A DNA stretch of 64,000 nt from an uncultured Bifidobacterium sp. (GCF_959020145.1 NZ_CAUEQY010000010.1:1-64000), one strand, 5' to 3'. Positions 44,196-52,614 are shown, numbered from the stretch's first letter. The notes: generated by a model from the letters alone, not told the origin. A program made the numbers and translations.

Positions 44196-44473
44196 ACGGA
44201 TTGGAAGAGGAAGTCAGGCGCGAGAAGGAGACCCTGCGCGGCAGGGCGCCGTCGTTGCGCTCGCCGATCGCCGAGGCGGTCATCCAGGCGTACGCGGACG
44301 GCTACACGGCCGGGAGCCTGCGCCAGCCGTCGGACGTGGAGGTGGCCGCCGCGCTCAGATACCTGCTCCGCCAGGGACTGCTGCGCGAGGGCATCACCAT
44401 CATGGCCGCGAAGTTCGCGGTGGCCGGCATGTGCTCGGCCATGGCGGAGGCGCTCGAAAAGGAGGAATCGTGA
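44192..44473 (+). CDS. hypothetical small phage protein
   Basis: 93 residues, helical, with GYTAGSLRQPSDVEVAAALR in the middle. Not recognised. Preceded by AAAGGGG, and its stop overlaps the next gene's GTG start. Confidence 0.5.
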   Translation: MNGLEEEVRREKETLRGRAPSLRSPIAEAVIQAYADGYTAGSLRQPSDVEVAAALRYLLRQGLLREGITIMAAKFAVAGMCSAMAEALEKEES

Positions 44474-44877
44474 TAAAAGCGCAATACACGAAGCGAAACC
44501 ACATGCTCAGCATCATCGACACCAACTGCTCGCGCACGCCGACCGTGAGCGCCAAAACCGGATGCGTGGACCTCGTCTTCGAGGATGACGAGACCGCCAT
44601 AGCGGTACGAGACGCCATCGCCGCCGAACATCCGTTCGAACCGAAGGAGCCGCCGGCGAGCGCAGAACGACGGGACATGGCGGAGATGAGTGGACTGATT
44701 TCCGAGCTCGAGGGCGAGGCCACCGAGGAGTACATCGATCTGATCCAGCATCGGAGTGATATGTGCGACTTGCAGTTCTGTCTCGGACGCATGGACGCGT
44801 TCTACGCGGCCATCTCGCGTTGCAAGAGGAGGCTCGGGCTCCAGGAAGGGCCGGCCGGCGCGGAGGAGGACGCATGA
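44470..44877 (+). CDS. hypothetical phage protein
   Basis: 135 residues from the GTG at 44470 (GTGA overlap with the previous stop; GGAGG upstream). The acidic helical body has FEDDETAIAVRDAIAAEHPF. Not recognised. Confidence 0.5.
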   Translation: MIKAQYTKRNHMLSIIDTNCSRTPTVSAKTGCVDLVFEDDETAIAVRDAIAAEHPFEPKEPPASAERRDMAEMSGLISELEGEATEEYIDLIQHRSDMCDLQFCLGRMDAFYAAISRCKRRLGLQEGPAGAEEDA

Positions 44878-45029
44878 GCGACATGTACGACCTCATCGAA
44901 TCCGGCGAGCGCCGCCGGCAGCTCGCGCAGGCATGGGAGGCTGGATACTCCGCCGGATGGACCGATCAGCAATGCGACTTCCCTCCACACACCGCCGACA
45001 ATCCATTCAAGGAGGACGCCGATGAGTGA
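44874..45029 (+). CDS. hypothetical small phage protein
   Basis: 51 residues, not recognised. The segment QAWEAGYSAGWTDQQCDFPP echoes the GYTAGS segment of the protein at 44192-44473, suggesting a recurrent phage peptide motif. It overlaps both neighbours by a few bases. Confidence 0.5.
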   Translation: MSDMYDLIESGERRRQLAQAWEAGYSAGWTDQQCDFPPHTADNPFKEDADE

Positions 45030-45393
45030 CAGCATCAATCCGGACCACTACCGCAACGGCCCGTTCGAATGCATCGAGCTGACGCGCCTGCTCAGCTTCG
45101 AATGGGGCAACGTGGTCAAATACTGCTTCAGATGGAAAGGCAAGAACGGCATCGAAGACCTGGACAAGGCCGTATGGTACGCCAAGGACGCCATCATGCA
45201 CGGCGTCCCGCTCACCGACGAAGGCCACAGGGACGAAGTCGTCGCCCTGCTATCCACACTCGCCGAAGCGGACTGGGCCGACCTGAGAGACGTATGGGCC
45301 GTCATGGCAGGAGGATGCAGACAGCATGCCCTGACCATCCTCATACGCAAAATCGCCGAAATCGAAAACGGACGGACGAAGGAGGAATCATGA
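45022..45393 (+). CDS. DUF3310 family phage protein (SaV-like)
   Basis: 123 residues. INPDHYRNGPFECIELTR and GNVVKYCFRWKGKNGIEDLDKAVWY match the DUF3310 signature; the family is common in phages and sometimes annotated as a nucleotide kinase. The C-terminal half (about 70-123) lies outside the domain. Confidence 0.85.
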   Translation: MSDSINPDHYRNGPFECIELTRLLSFEWGNVVKYCFRWKGKNGIEDLDKAVWYAKDAIMHGVPLTDEGHRDEVVALLSTLAEADWADLRDVWAVMAGGCRQHALTILIRKIAEIENGRTKEES

Positions 45394-45503
45394 GACGAAT
45401 CATCCAGACCATCAGGCAGATACTCATGATCCCAGCGCTCCTCTCCATCTACCTGGCGCTCGCCATCATCGAACACCGTGAAAGGAGACGAGGGCGGAAA
45501 TGA
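45390..45503 (+). CDS. 37-residue phage membrane peptide
   Basis: A basic N-terminus, one hydrophobic segment (ILMIPALLSIYLALAII) and a basic tail. ATGA overlaps on both sides. Not recognised. Confidence 0.45.
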   Translation: MRRIIQTIRQILMIPALLSIYLALAIIEHRERRRGRK

Positions 45504-45652
45504 GGAAATCCACCGAACACGACATCATCCGATGGCATGAGCGCGGATACACGGTGGCTGAAATCCGCCGGATCATGCCGCAATGCACCACCGACGAGAT
45601 AACCGCCGTCATCAACAACCATCCCACCGAAAACGGCGCTCGCCGACGGTAG
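45500..45652 (+). CDS. small helix-turn-helix-like phage protein
   Basis: 50 residues; HDIIRWHERGYTVAEIRRIMP resembles a helix-turn-helix. It may be a late regulator of the operon, but this is not established. An AAAGGAG lies upstream. Confidence 0.45.
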   Translation: MRKSTEHDIIRWHERGYTVAEIRRIMPQCTTDEITAVINNHPTENGARRR

Positions 45653-45689
45653 AATCTAAGCAGAACATCCGTTCGAACCGAAGGAAGTC

Positions 45690-46457
45690 ATGAGGGACAC
45701 TGAGACGCCATGCCCGAACTGCGGCAATCCAACCACGGCCGGATGGGCCATCTGCCAATCCTGCCTGCGCCGGTATATCGAGGACATCGGCTCGCTGGCC
45801 CACGTGATTCCGGCACTCCGCGCGCTGGCCGACCGCACCGCCCGCATCGGTGGACGCTCGCACGCGCCATCGCGCGGAGTCGCGCCACTGCCCATCAGCA
45901 CCCACTGGCAGGAGCAGTGGGAGCGCGCCTCGCGCCTCATGCTCGACATCGCCTCCACCGTCGACATCCGCTACAGCCTGCTCAGGCCGGAATCATGGCG
46001 CAAGGCATGGCGCAAGGCCATCTCCAACCGCAACAGCCTGGCGGCCAGCGGCAGGACGCCGGACCTCATGCTCGACCTGCACGCCACGCTCATCGATTTC
46101 GACGGCATGATGCGCGAGCGCGATCCTCGTGTGACGGTGGTCTCCTGCACGGAGTGCGGCCAGCGGATAGCGGCCCCGTTCGGCATGAGGGCCGGTGACT
46201 GTCCGTCCTGTGGCGTTCGCCTGGATTTGGAGGCGTTGGTCACGGAGCATGAGCGGGACGCGCGTTCGCGCACCGTGGACGGCAGTCCGGCCGAGTTGGC
46301 GTCGTGGCTTTCCAATGTCATCGGACGGCGCGTGTCGCGCAAGCAGGTCGAGTGGCTGTTGCGGTCGGGCAGGCTGCATGGCTGCGAGCGCCTTGGCTCG
46401 GGCAGGTGGCGTGTGGTGGCGGGTGAGTTGCTTGATGCGGCGTCGCATGTCGGCTGA
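45690..46457 (+). CDS. phage double-zinc-ribbon, helix-turn-helix protein
   Basis: 255 residues: an N-terminal zinc ribbon CPNCGNPTTAGWAICQSC (8-25), a helical middle, a second ribbon CTECGQRI and CPSCGVRL (about 154-180), and a C-terminal winged-helix part (VSRKQVEWLLRSGRLHG). It is the last early gene before the terminator; the layout fits a regulator or a transcription-linked protein. GAAGGAAG precedes its ATG. Confidence 0.6.
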   Translation: MRDTETPCPNCGNPTTAGWAICQSCLRRYIEDIGSLAHVIPALRALADRTARIGGRSHAPSRGVAPLPISTHWQEQWERASRLMLDIASTVDIRYSLLRPESWRKAWRKAISNRNSLAASGRTPDLMLDLHATLIDFDGMMRERDPRVTVVSCTECGQRIAAPFGMRAGDCPSCGVRLDLEALVTEHERDARSRTVDGSPAELASWLSNVIGRRVSRKQVEWLLRSGRLHGCERLGSGRWRVVAGELLDAASHVG

Positions 46458-46565
46458 TGCGACACGCCGAACATTTGTTCGATGTCCGCTCGCCGTTTAA
46501 TGTGTATGGTGAGCGCGAATTGTGGGTGGCCACAGGTTGCCTTGTTCGTGCCCTTTCGTGATTGG

Positions 46566-46593
46566 AGGCCATCCGGCGTTTGCCGGGTGGCCT
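46566..46593 (+). terminator. terminator of the early operon
   Basis: AGGCCATCCGGC and GCCGGGTGGCCT pair over 12 bp with a GTTT loop. It ends five bases before RNA B begins. Confidence 0.75.
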
Positions 46594-46597
46594 TCGT

Positions 46598-46742
46598 GCT
46601 TCGGTAGGCTCAGCGGTAGAGCTGCGGGACGGCACGGATTCCAATGAGCGGACCTCTAACCGGTCATGGTTTCCAATTCTCAATTGCCCGTCAACGATAT
46701 GTGCCGGCCCGCGGGTCGCTGGTTCGACTCCAGCCCGAAGCG
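46598..46742 (+). ncRNA. tRNA-like RNA B with expanded anticodon arm
   Basis: Perfect acceptor GCTTCGG/CCGAAGC, perfect D-arm GCTC-AGCGGTA-GAGC (46608-46622), ordinary five-base variable loop (GGGTC), and perfect T-arm GCTGG-TTCGACT-CCAGC (46718-46734). The anticodon arm is replaced by an 11-bp helix (GCGGG, A-G mismatch, CGGCAC) capped by 65 bases, which hold a smaller hairpin with a seven-base loop TCTAACC. One extra G lies between acceptor and D-arm. Total 145 nt. Not a usual tRNA; function unknown. Confidence 0.6.
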
Positions 46743-46928
46743 CTTATGATTATCCGTGTCCGGCATGGTCCACTAGTAGAACCGGCCACCAGGGCTCGTC
46801 AGCGCCACATCCATGGGGTGGTTCACCTGATGTGCTTGAGAATGGCGAATCTGGCAGTGGTTTGCGGGGGAGCTTTCGAGGTGCGGGTACCCCGACATGC
46901 CGGACCTTCTCCACCAATGGGGGATTCG

Positions 46929-47321
46929 ATGTACAAGGTATGCTCCACCTCCGGCTGCCCGCATCTGGTCTCCTCCGGCTCCCTGTGCGACGAGTGCAGG
47001 AAAGCCAAGGACAAGCGCCGCTCGCGCGGCCGCAATCCATACACCTCGAAAGCCCATCGGCTCGCACGTGCCCGTGTGCTGGCGAGGGATCCGCGATGCG
47101 TCTGCCCAGGTGACGGACCCGACGGATGCGGCAGGCACCATGGCCTGTGCGGCGCCCCCAGCACCATCGCCGACCATTGGCCGCTCGAACGAGTCGAGCT
47201 CATCGAAGCCGGACTGGACCCCAACGACCCGACACGCATGCGCGGCCTGTGCAAGCGTTGCCACGACAGCAAGACGGCAAGAACGAAACCTTCAGGCTTC
47301 AACGGACGAAGCCTTCGCTGA
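46929..47321 (+). CDS. phage HNH endonuclease
   Basis: 130 residues. N-terminal cysteines (CSTSGCPHL, LCDECRK) and the ββα-Me motif with DHWPLERVEL, MRGLCKRCHDSKT carry the HNH zinc and catalytic histidine. HNH proteins beside the terminase often assist cos or packaging cleavage. The ATG at 46929 follows GGGGGA; the longer open frame runs across RNA B and is rejected. Confidence 0.85.
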   Translation: MYKVCSTSGCPHLVSSGSLCDECRKAKDKRRSRGRNPYTSKAHRLARARVLARDPRCVCPGDGPDGCGRHHGLCGAPSTIADHWPLERVELIEAGLDPNDPTRMRGLCKRCHDSKTARTKPSGFNGRSLR

Positions 47322-47669
47322 TTCATCACTATCGACGCCACGAACGCATGCCGTCGAGCCGAGCCGACGACGTCCAACGCGCGCCGCAAACGTGAGACGA
47401 AGCGGAAGACAAAAGCGATCAAGTCTTTTTCAATTCGGTTCGCAGCCCGCCGCGAAGCCGAACGCGCGGCATTGGAAAACGTTGGAAAATCAACGAAATC
47501 AACCCGCCGAAACACCCACGGGGGTACCCCCTAACGGGTTGGTGGCTAGAACCGCCGGAGAGCTGTCTCCGAGGTGCGGAGGGTTCAAAGGTTTCAGAGG
47601 GGGTCGGGCGAAAGGCCCGGCCGCCGACAGCGAAGGAACGGCGCGAGGCCGTCCGACGATGGAGGAGAC
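47322..47669. other. 348-base gap before the small terminase, candidate cos region
   Basis: No convincing gene. It holds a perfect 12-bp palindrome GGGGGTACCCCC (47520-47531) and a GAGCTGTCTCCGAGG element shortly after. Location between HNH and the terminase genes fits cos, but no overhang can be defined here. Confidence 0.35.
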
Positions 47670-48221
47670 ATGCCAAGAGGAGGAAAACGCGTCAGATCCG
47701 GTCCGATGCCGGATCCGTCGAGCGGAGCGAGCGAACGCAGGGGATACACTTTGCGCAGCCTGCCCAACACCGAATACAAGGGCCGGCCGCCGAAATTCCC
47801 GCTACCACCGTATGTGCTCCGCGATTTCGACAAGGAGTCGCAGGAGTGGGTCGAGGACACCGCCGGTTCGGAATCCTGGAACAATCGGGAGGCCGAACTG
47901 TGGAAACAGCTGTGGCGTCTGCCGCAGGCGCGCGCATGGAAACAGCCGCAGCTGAAGTACCTGCACTACCAGATTGCCTCGTACGTGCGCGAATGTGTGA
48001 TCTGCGAGAGCTCATTGGCGAAGGCCGCGGACGTGGCCGTGAAGATCAGGCTTGAGGATCGCATCGGCCTGTCCGAGGCCGGATTGCAGGCGCTCGGCTG
48101 GAAGATCTCCGAAGACAACGTCGACATGGCCGCCCACGAGGTGTCCGCCACGGACGTGGAGGCCGCCGCCAGCGGAATGGACACCAAGATCGTCCAGTTC
48201 CCACGACGCCTGAGGGCGTGA
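47670..48221 (+). CDS. probable phage terminase small subunit
   Basis: 183 residues. The identification rests on position just before the large subunit and on a helical body (YLHYQIASYVRECVICESSLAKAADVAVKIRLEDRIGLSEAGLQ in segments) like P27-type small terminases. A Pro/Arg-rich N-terminus precedes it. GGAGGAG lies in front of the ATG at 47670. Confidence 0.6.
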   Translation: MPRGGKRVRSGPMPDPSSGASERRGYTLRSLPNTEYKGRPPKFPLPPYVLRDFDKESQEWVEDTAGSESWNNREAELWKQLWRLPQARAWKQPQLKYLHYQIASYVRECVICESSLAKAADVAVKIRLEDRIGLSEAGLQALGWKISEDNVDMAAHEVSATDVEAAASGMDTKIVQFPRRLRA

Positions 48222-48222
48222 C

Positions 48223-49341
48223 ATGGCCGACGATTGGATCATCGACTTCCCGACATTGGCCGACCTGCAGGACGCGTGGGTGCAGCGGCATGTGCGCCAG
48301 CCAGACGGCATCCTCCGCGGCAAGCCATTCTGCTGGTCCGATTGGCAATTCTGGTACGCCGCGCACCGCTGGCGTGTGCGCGAGGACGCGGAATTCGTGC
48401 CTCCCGAGGAGGTCACGGTAGACAATCCGCTCGTCCTCAACCAGGCCTTCCAATACCGTCTGACCGGATGCATCGGACCACAGAAGACCGGCAAGGGACC
48501 GACCGAGGCCTCATGCGCGATACTCGAGGCCTGCGGGCCCGTCGTGTTCGCCGGTTGGGCGAAGCCCGGCGACGTGTACCGATGCTCCGACAACGGCTGC
48601 CCCTGCGGATGGGTCTACCACTACAATCCGGGCGAACCGAAAGGCATGCGTCACCCTTCGCCACTCATCCAGCTGACCGCGAACTCCGAGGACCAGGTGC
48701 GCAACGCCTACCGTCCACTCGTCGCGATGATCCGGCTCGGCCCGTTGAAGCAGCTGCTCAAGGTGCGCGAGGGCTTCATCCGCATCCTGCGCCCCGGAAT
48801 CAACTTGGACGATGACGATCTCGACCTTGACCGCATCGATGTGGTGACCGCATCGGCCACCAGCCGTCTGGGCAACCCGATCAGCGATGCCGAACAGGAC
48901 GAGGCCGGCCTGTACACCAAGTCGAACGGCATGCTCGACGTGGCCGACACCCAACGCCGCGGCGCCGCCGGCATGGGCGGCAGAACGCACTTCTGGACCA
49001 ACGCCTACGACCCCGGCGAAAATTCCTATGCCCAACAGCAATTCGAGACATCGGCATCGGATGTGTGGATCTTCTACCGCAACCCCGACCTCAACCCGGA
49101 CCTGCGCCACAAGGACGGTACGCCATACAGCTTCAACAACCGGCGCGAACGCCGCAAGATCCTCGAATGGGTGTACGCCGGCAGCCCCTGGGTGCCCTTG
49201 GATTCCGTCGAGGCGGAGGCCGAGGCCCTCATGGAGAAGGATCCCGCGCAGGCGGAACGCTTCTTTGGCAACCGCATGGTGCAGGGCGGCGGCGCATGGC
49301 TCGAGGACGGACTATGGGAGAGCTGCTATGCGGGACAATAG
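48223..49341 (+). CDS. terminase large subunit, ATPase half (split gene)
   Basis: 372 residues. DNA-packaging motor ATPase: Walker A GPQKTGKGPTEAS (85-97, Lys91), Walker B-like AEQDEAG (223-229, Asp226/Glu227). The protein ends after DGLWESCYAGQ, the place where the nuclease domain should start. A 1.1-kb cassette follows, and the nuclease domain is encoded separately from 50440. The last 14 bases overlap the DUF4417 start. Confidence 0.9.
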   Translation: MADDWIIDFPTLADLQDAWVQRHVRQPDGILRGKPFCWSDWQFWYAAHRWRVREDAEFVPPEEVTVDNPLVLNQAFQYRLTGCIGPQKTGKGPTEASCAILEACGPVVFAGWAKPGDVYRCSDNGCPCGWVYHYNPGEPKGMRHPSPLIQLTANSEDQVRNAYRPLVAMIRLGPLKQLLKVREGFIRILRPGINLDDDDLDLDRIDVVTASATSRLGNPISDAEQDEAGLYTKSNGMLDVADTQRRGAAGMGGRTHFWTNAYDPGENSYAQQQFETSASDVWIFYRNPDLNPDLRHKDGTPYSFNNRRERRKILEWVYAGSPWVPLDSVEAEAEALMEKDPAQAERFFGNRMVQGGGAWLEDGLWESCYAGQ

Positions 49342-50070
49342 ACCACTCAACAAATCAAGGATGCGGACGATGAGGCAATACAATCTTCCGCTGCTGCAAA
49401 AGGTGCGGACAGTTGGCCGATACGACATGCCAATGCTTGCAAAACAGGACGTCACCCCCCTGACACGTTGATAGGCTTCAATTACGCGACCGGCAAAAAG
49501 ACAGTCAAGCATTGCGGAATCCATTTCTTCATCGATGACTACCAGTTCCAGAGAGTCTGGAACCAGCCGGACAGATACATCGCACCGCTCAAACGCTTCC
49601 AGTGCGTGCTGACACCTGATTTCAGCACATACATGGACATGCCGGAAGCGATGAAGATCTATAACGTCTTCCGAAGCCGTCTGATCGGAGCATACTGGCA
49701 GGCCTGCGGACTGAAAGTCATCCCAACACTTCAATGGGCGGGCCCAGAGTCATTCCCGTACTGCTTTTCAGGCATTCCAAACAACTCCACCGTCGCGGTA
49801 AGCACGGTCGGAACGAACGACAATCCGACGGCAGAACTCTATTGGCGGCTCGGCATGCGATACGCGATCGACAGGCTCGCACCGGAAAAGATTCTCCTCT
49901 ACGGAGATGCCATTCCGTTTTTCGACTTCAGTGGCATCGAAGTGGTCACATACAAAAACAGCAATGCGGAAAGGATGAAAAAATGGGCGGAAGAGGATCA
50001 AGCTCAGGCGCAGGACGTGGCGGACATGGCGGCGGAGGGGGAGGCTCTTCCTCTGACCTTTCATCCGTAA
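49328..50070 (+). pseudogene. DUF4417 family protein, frameshifted near the N-terminus
   Basis: An ATG at 49328 (GGGAG seven bases upstream) opens a 47-codon frame ending at 49471 after RYDMPMLAKQDVTP. The body continues in another frame from 49468 (LIGFNYATGKKTVKHCGIHFFIDD... to 50070) and matches DUF4417. One C added to the C6 run at 49455-49460 would join both parts into DTLIGFNYA. So this is a one-base deletion, a phase-variable tract or a -1 shift site. It is AT-richer than its neighbours. Family function is unknown. Confidence 0.65.
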
Positions 50071-50438
50071 GCGACACGGATCTCACCAAGATGATGCGCG
50101 ACGCGGGAAACCGCATGGACACCGCATCGGAAATCATGCAGAGAACCGCGCACGGAGCCACGCAATACAACCAGCGCATGCCGGAAAGCGTCTTTCCAGA
50201 GGCAACCAAGGCGAACTACGACAAATACCGGGCAGCCTCCAAGGCATTCCGCACCGCCAGGGCACAGCGCGACAGAATCTCCGACGAACAGATCCGACGC
50301 CAACCAAAATCAAGCGGCACAAGCCACGCATTCGTCAATTCCTTCGGCGAAGCGACAACAAGGGAGATCACAAACCAGAACTACCAGCGCTCGCAGAAGA
50401 GTTTGTCAAAATCGGTCTTGAGGAACATGGGATATTAG
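49983..50438 (+). CDS. glycine-rich phage accessory protein (MGGRGSSSG type)
   Basis: 151 residues. It starts MGGRGSSSGAGRGGHGGGGG, then a helical domain with LTKMMRDAGNRMDTASEIMQ. Such MGGRGSSSG-type proteins occur next to DUF4417 genes in phages of Gram-positive bacteria; role unknown. The ATG at 49983 has AAGGA seven bases away. It overlaps the preceding gene by 88 bases and ends one base before the terminase nuclease half begins. Confidence 0.6.
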   Translation: MGGRGSSSGAGRGGHGGGGGGSSSDLSSVSDTDLTKMMRDAGNRMDTASEIMQRTAHGATQYNQRMPESVFPEATKANYDKYRAASKAFRTARAQRDRISDEQIRRQPKSSGTSHAFVNSFGEATTREITNQNYQRSQKSLSKSVLRNMGY

Positions 50439-50439
50439 C

Positions 50440-51093
50440 GTGTCCGAGCATGAGCTTTGGCTTGAGAACCCGTCGAAGGGCACCGAGGTGTGCCTCGGCT
50501 TCGACGGCTCCGAGAACGACGACTGGACATGCATCAAGGCCGAAACACGCGAGGGCTTCATCTTCACTCCGCGCTACGGCGAGGACCGGCGTCCCACCAT
50601 CTGGAACCCGAAGACATGGGGCGGTCGAATCCCGCGCAGCGAGGTCAACGCCGCCATGGACGAGCTCAACGACCGGTACAAGATCGTGCGCGCCTACTGC
50701 GACCCCGGATTCCGCGACGAGGTGTCGTGGGAGTCGCAGATCGAGGCATGGGACTCCCAATACGGGCCGAAGAAGTACATTCCCTGGTCGATGAGCGGCT
50801 CCAGCCGCATCACCGCCGTCTGGGAGGCATTGAAACGCTTCGAATCCGACCTCGAGCACCACGCCATCACCCAGGATGGCTGTCCGATCACCATCACGCA
50901 CATGCGCAACGCAAGACGCTTCGCCAAGTCCGGCGAACGGTACGGGCTCGGCAAGCCAAAACAGACAAGGAAAATCGACGCGGCGGTCACCAGCGTGCTC
51001 GCACATGAGGCGGCATGCGACGCGCGCGCCGCCGGCTGGGGCAGGAAACGCAAGGCCTACCTGCTGACCGGCTCGACAACAAGGGGATTCTGA
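50440..51093 (+). CDS. terminase large subunit, nuclease half (split gene)
   Basis: 217 residues from the GTG at 50440. The RNase H-like acidic triad is visible: Asp22 in LGFDGSEND, Asp87 in AYCDPGF and Asp179 in RKIDAAV. NPKTWGGRIPRSEVNAA is typical of siphovirus large terminases. It lacks any ATPase part, which is encoded at 48223-49341. The two polypeptides could assemble into a working motor. Ends one base before the portal gene. Confidence 0.88.
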   Translation: MSEHELWLENPSKGTEVCLGFDGSENDDWTCIKAETREGFIFTPRYGEDRRPTIWNPKTWGGRIPRSEVNAAMDELNDRYKIVRAYCDPGFRDEVSWESQIEAWDSQYGPKKYIPWSMSGSSRITAVWEALKRFESDLEHHAITQDGCPITITHMRNARRFAKSGERYGLGKPKQTRKIDAAVTSVLAHEAACDARAAGWGRKRKAYLLTGSTTRGF

Positions 51094-52614
51094 ATGATTC
51101 GCACCGCCGCGGACGTGAACCGTATGGCGAACCTGCTCGCCATGAAGATAGAGCAGCGACGCTCGGACATTAGGAAGCACACGGACTACGTGCGCGGCAA
51201 GCGTGGCACCCTGAAATTCGCGTCCGACGAATTCAAACGCTACATGTCGGATCGTTTCAGCGGATTCGCCGATAACTGGTGCCTGCCTGTGGCGCAGGCG
51301 CCCGTGGAACGCATCCACTTCCGAGGCTTCATCCCATACGGCGACGTCGAACTCGACTCGCACGTGATGCGCGTGTGGGAGCGCAACGACTGCGACCGCA
51401 AACTGCAGGAGACCGCCCTGATGATGACCACCACAGGCAGAGCCTTCGGCCTGGTCACCTCGATGCCGGACGGCAGGGCGCGCATAAGTTTCGAACACCC
51501 CGACTCGGCGGCTGTCCACTACGATCCGCTCACCGGCGAGGTCGACGCCGGCCTCCTGGTCAGATACGACGAGGAGCACGAATTCGGCACGCTGCTGCTG
51601 CCCGACGTGGTCTTCGACGTGGTGCGCGTCCGCGCGGGCGGAGACGACGAACGAGACCGTCTGCCGCCGGGCGTCGAGGGATGGATGTTCCTGCCGGACT
51701 CCGTCCGCCCGAACCCGCTCGGCCGCGTCCCACTGGTCGAATTCCGCAACCAGATGCTCCTGGACAACCTTCCCATCAGCGACGTCGAGCAGGTCGAATC
51801 CATGCAGGACGCCGTCAACGTCTGCTGGGCATACACCTTGAACGCATTGGACTTCGCGTCCATGCCCGCGAGGGTCATCCTCGGCGGCGACAGCCTGTCC
51901 GAACCGGTGTTCGACAAGGCCACCGGAGAGCAGGTGGGCGAACGTCCCGTGAACCTCGACAAGCAGGTCATGGAGCGCATCATGCAGATCACCGGCGACA
52001 ACGTGTCGATCGGCGAATGGACGGCAAGCAACCTGCAGGCCTTCCTTCCGATCATCCAGAAGGCGGTCGAGCACATCGCCGCCGAGACGCGCACGCCAGG
52101 CCATTATCTTTTGACGAACGCGGAGGTGCCCGCCACCGGCTACGAGGTCGCCGAAGCCGGATTGGTCAGCAAGACGTTGGAGCGCATCAGCTTCATGCGC
52201 CAGCCGGTGCGTGAGCTGTGCGAGATGGCCATGACGCTCGAGGACGACGAGCAGTCAGCGCGCATCCTCGAGGACTCCAAGGTCGTGTTCGCCACGCCGC
52301 AGTACCGCAGCGAGGCCCTCATGGCCGACGCGATGCTCAAATACAGGCGGCTCGGCTACCCGCTGCAGTGGATCGCCGAACAGATGGGCCAGAGCCCCGA
52401 GGACATCAAGCGCATCATGCGCATGATCGACGAGGAGAACAGCGACCCGGAGATGGCCGAGATAGCGCGAACCCTGCAGGTCGGAGGTGCATCTGATGAC
52501 GGTGACGATGGACAGCCTGTCGGACAGCCGGCACACCCTGGCCAGACTATGCCTGCTGGCTGTGAAGGCGGCGGACAAAACATGGAAGGGCGTGGATCCG
52601 CGACGGGTGCGTGA
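51094..52614 (+). CDS. portal protein (SPP1 Gp6-like)
   Basis: 506 residues. The Phage_prot_Gp6 pattern includes DRFSGFADNWCLPVAQAPVERI near residue 50, NPLGRVPLVEFRN around 207, and a helical C-terminal crown (YRRLGYPLQWIAEQMGQ). It forms the ring through which DNA enters. A Gln/Gly/Pro-rich tail overlaps the next gene by 119 bases. Confidence 0.88.
   Translation: MIRTAADVNRMANLLAMKIEQRRSDIRKHTDYVRGKRGTLKFASDEFKRYMSDRFSGFADNWCLPVAQAPVERIHFRGFIPYGDVELDSHVMRVWERNDCDRKLQETALMMTTTGRAFGLVTSMPDGRARISFEHPDSAAVHYDPLTGEVDAGLLVRYDEEHEFGTLLLPDVVFDVVRVRAGGDDERDRLPPGVEGWMFLPDSVRPNPLGRVPLVEFRNQMLLDNLPISDVEQVESMQDAVNVCWAYTLNALDFASMPARVILGGDSLSEPVFDKATGEQVGERPVNLDKQVMERIMQITGDNVSIGEWTASNLQAFLPIIQKAVEHIAAETRTPGHYLLTNAEVPATGYEVAEAGLVSKTLERISFMRQPVRELCEMAMTLEDDEQSARILEDSKVVFATPQYRSEALMADAMLKYRRLGYPLQWIAEQMGQSPEDIKRIMRMIDEENSDPEMAEIARTLQVGGASDDGDDGQPVGQPAHPGQTMPAGCEGGGQNMEGRGSATGA

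Noticed and set aside
46644..46928. Longer N-terminus for the HNH protein
   Set aside because: The upstream frame overlaps RNA B and has no family similarity; a good ribosome site supports the ATG at 46929.
49342..50439. Intein or group I intron in the large terminase
   Set aside because: The frame is closed by stop codons, no intein splice motifs are visible, and no group I core (P3-P8 elements) was recognised; spliced RNA has not been tested.
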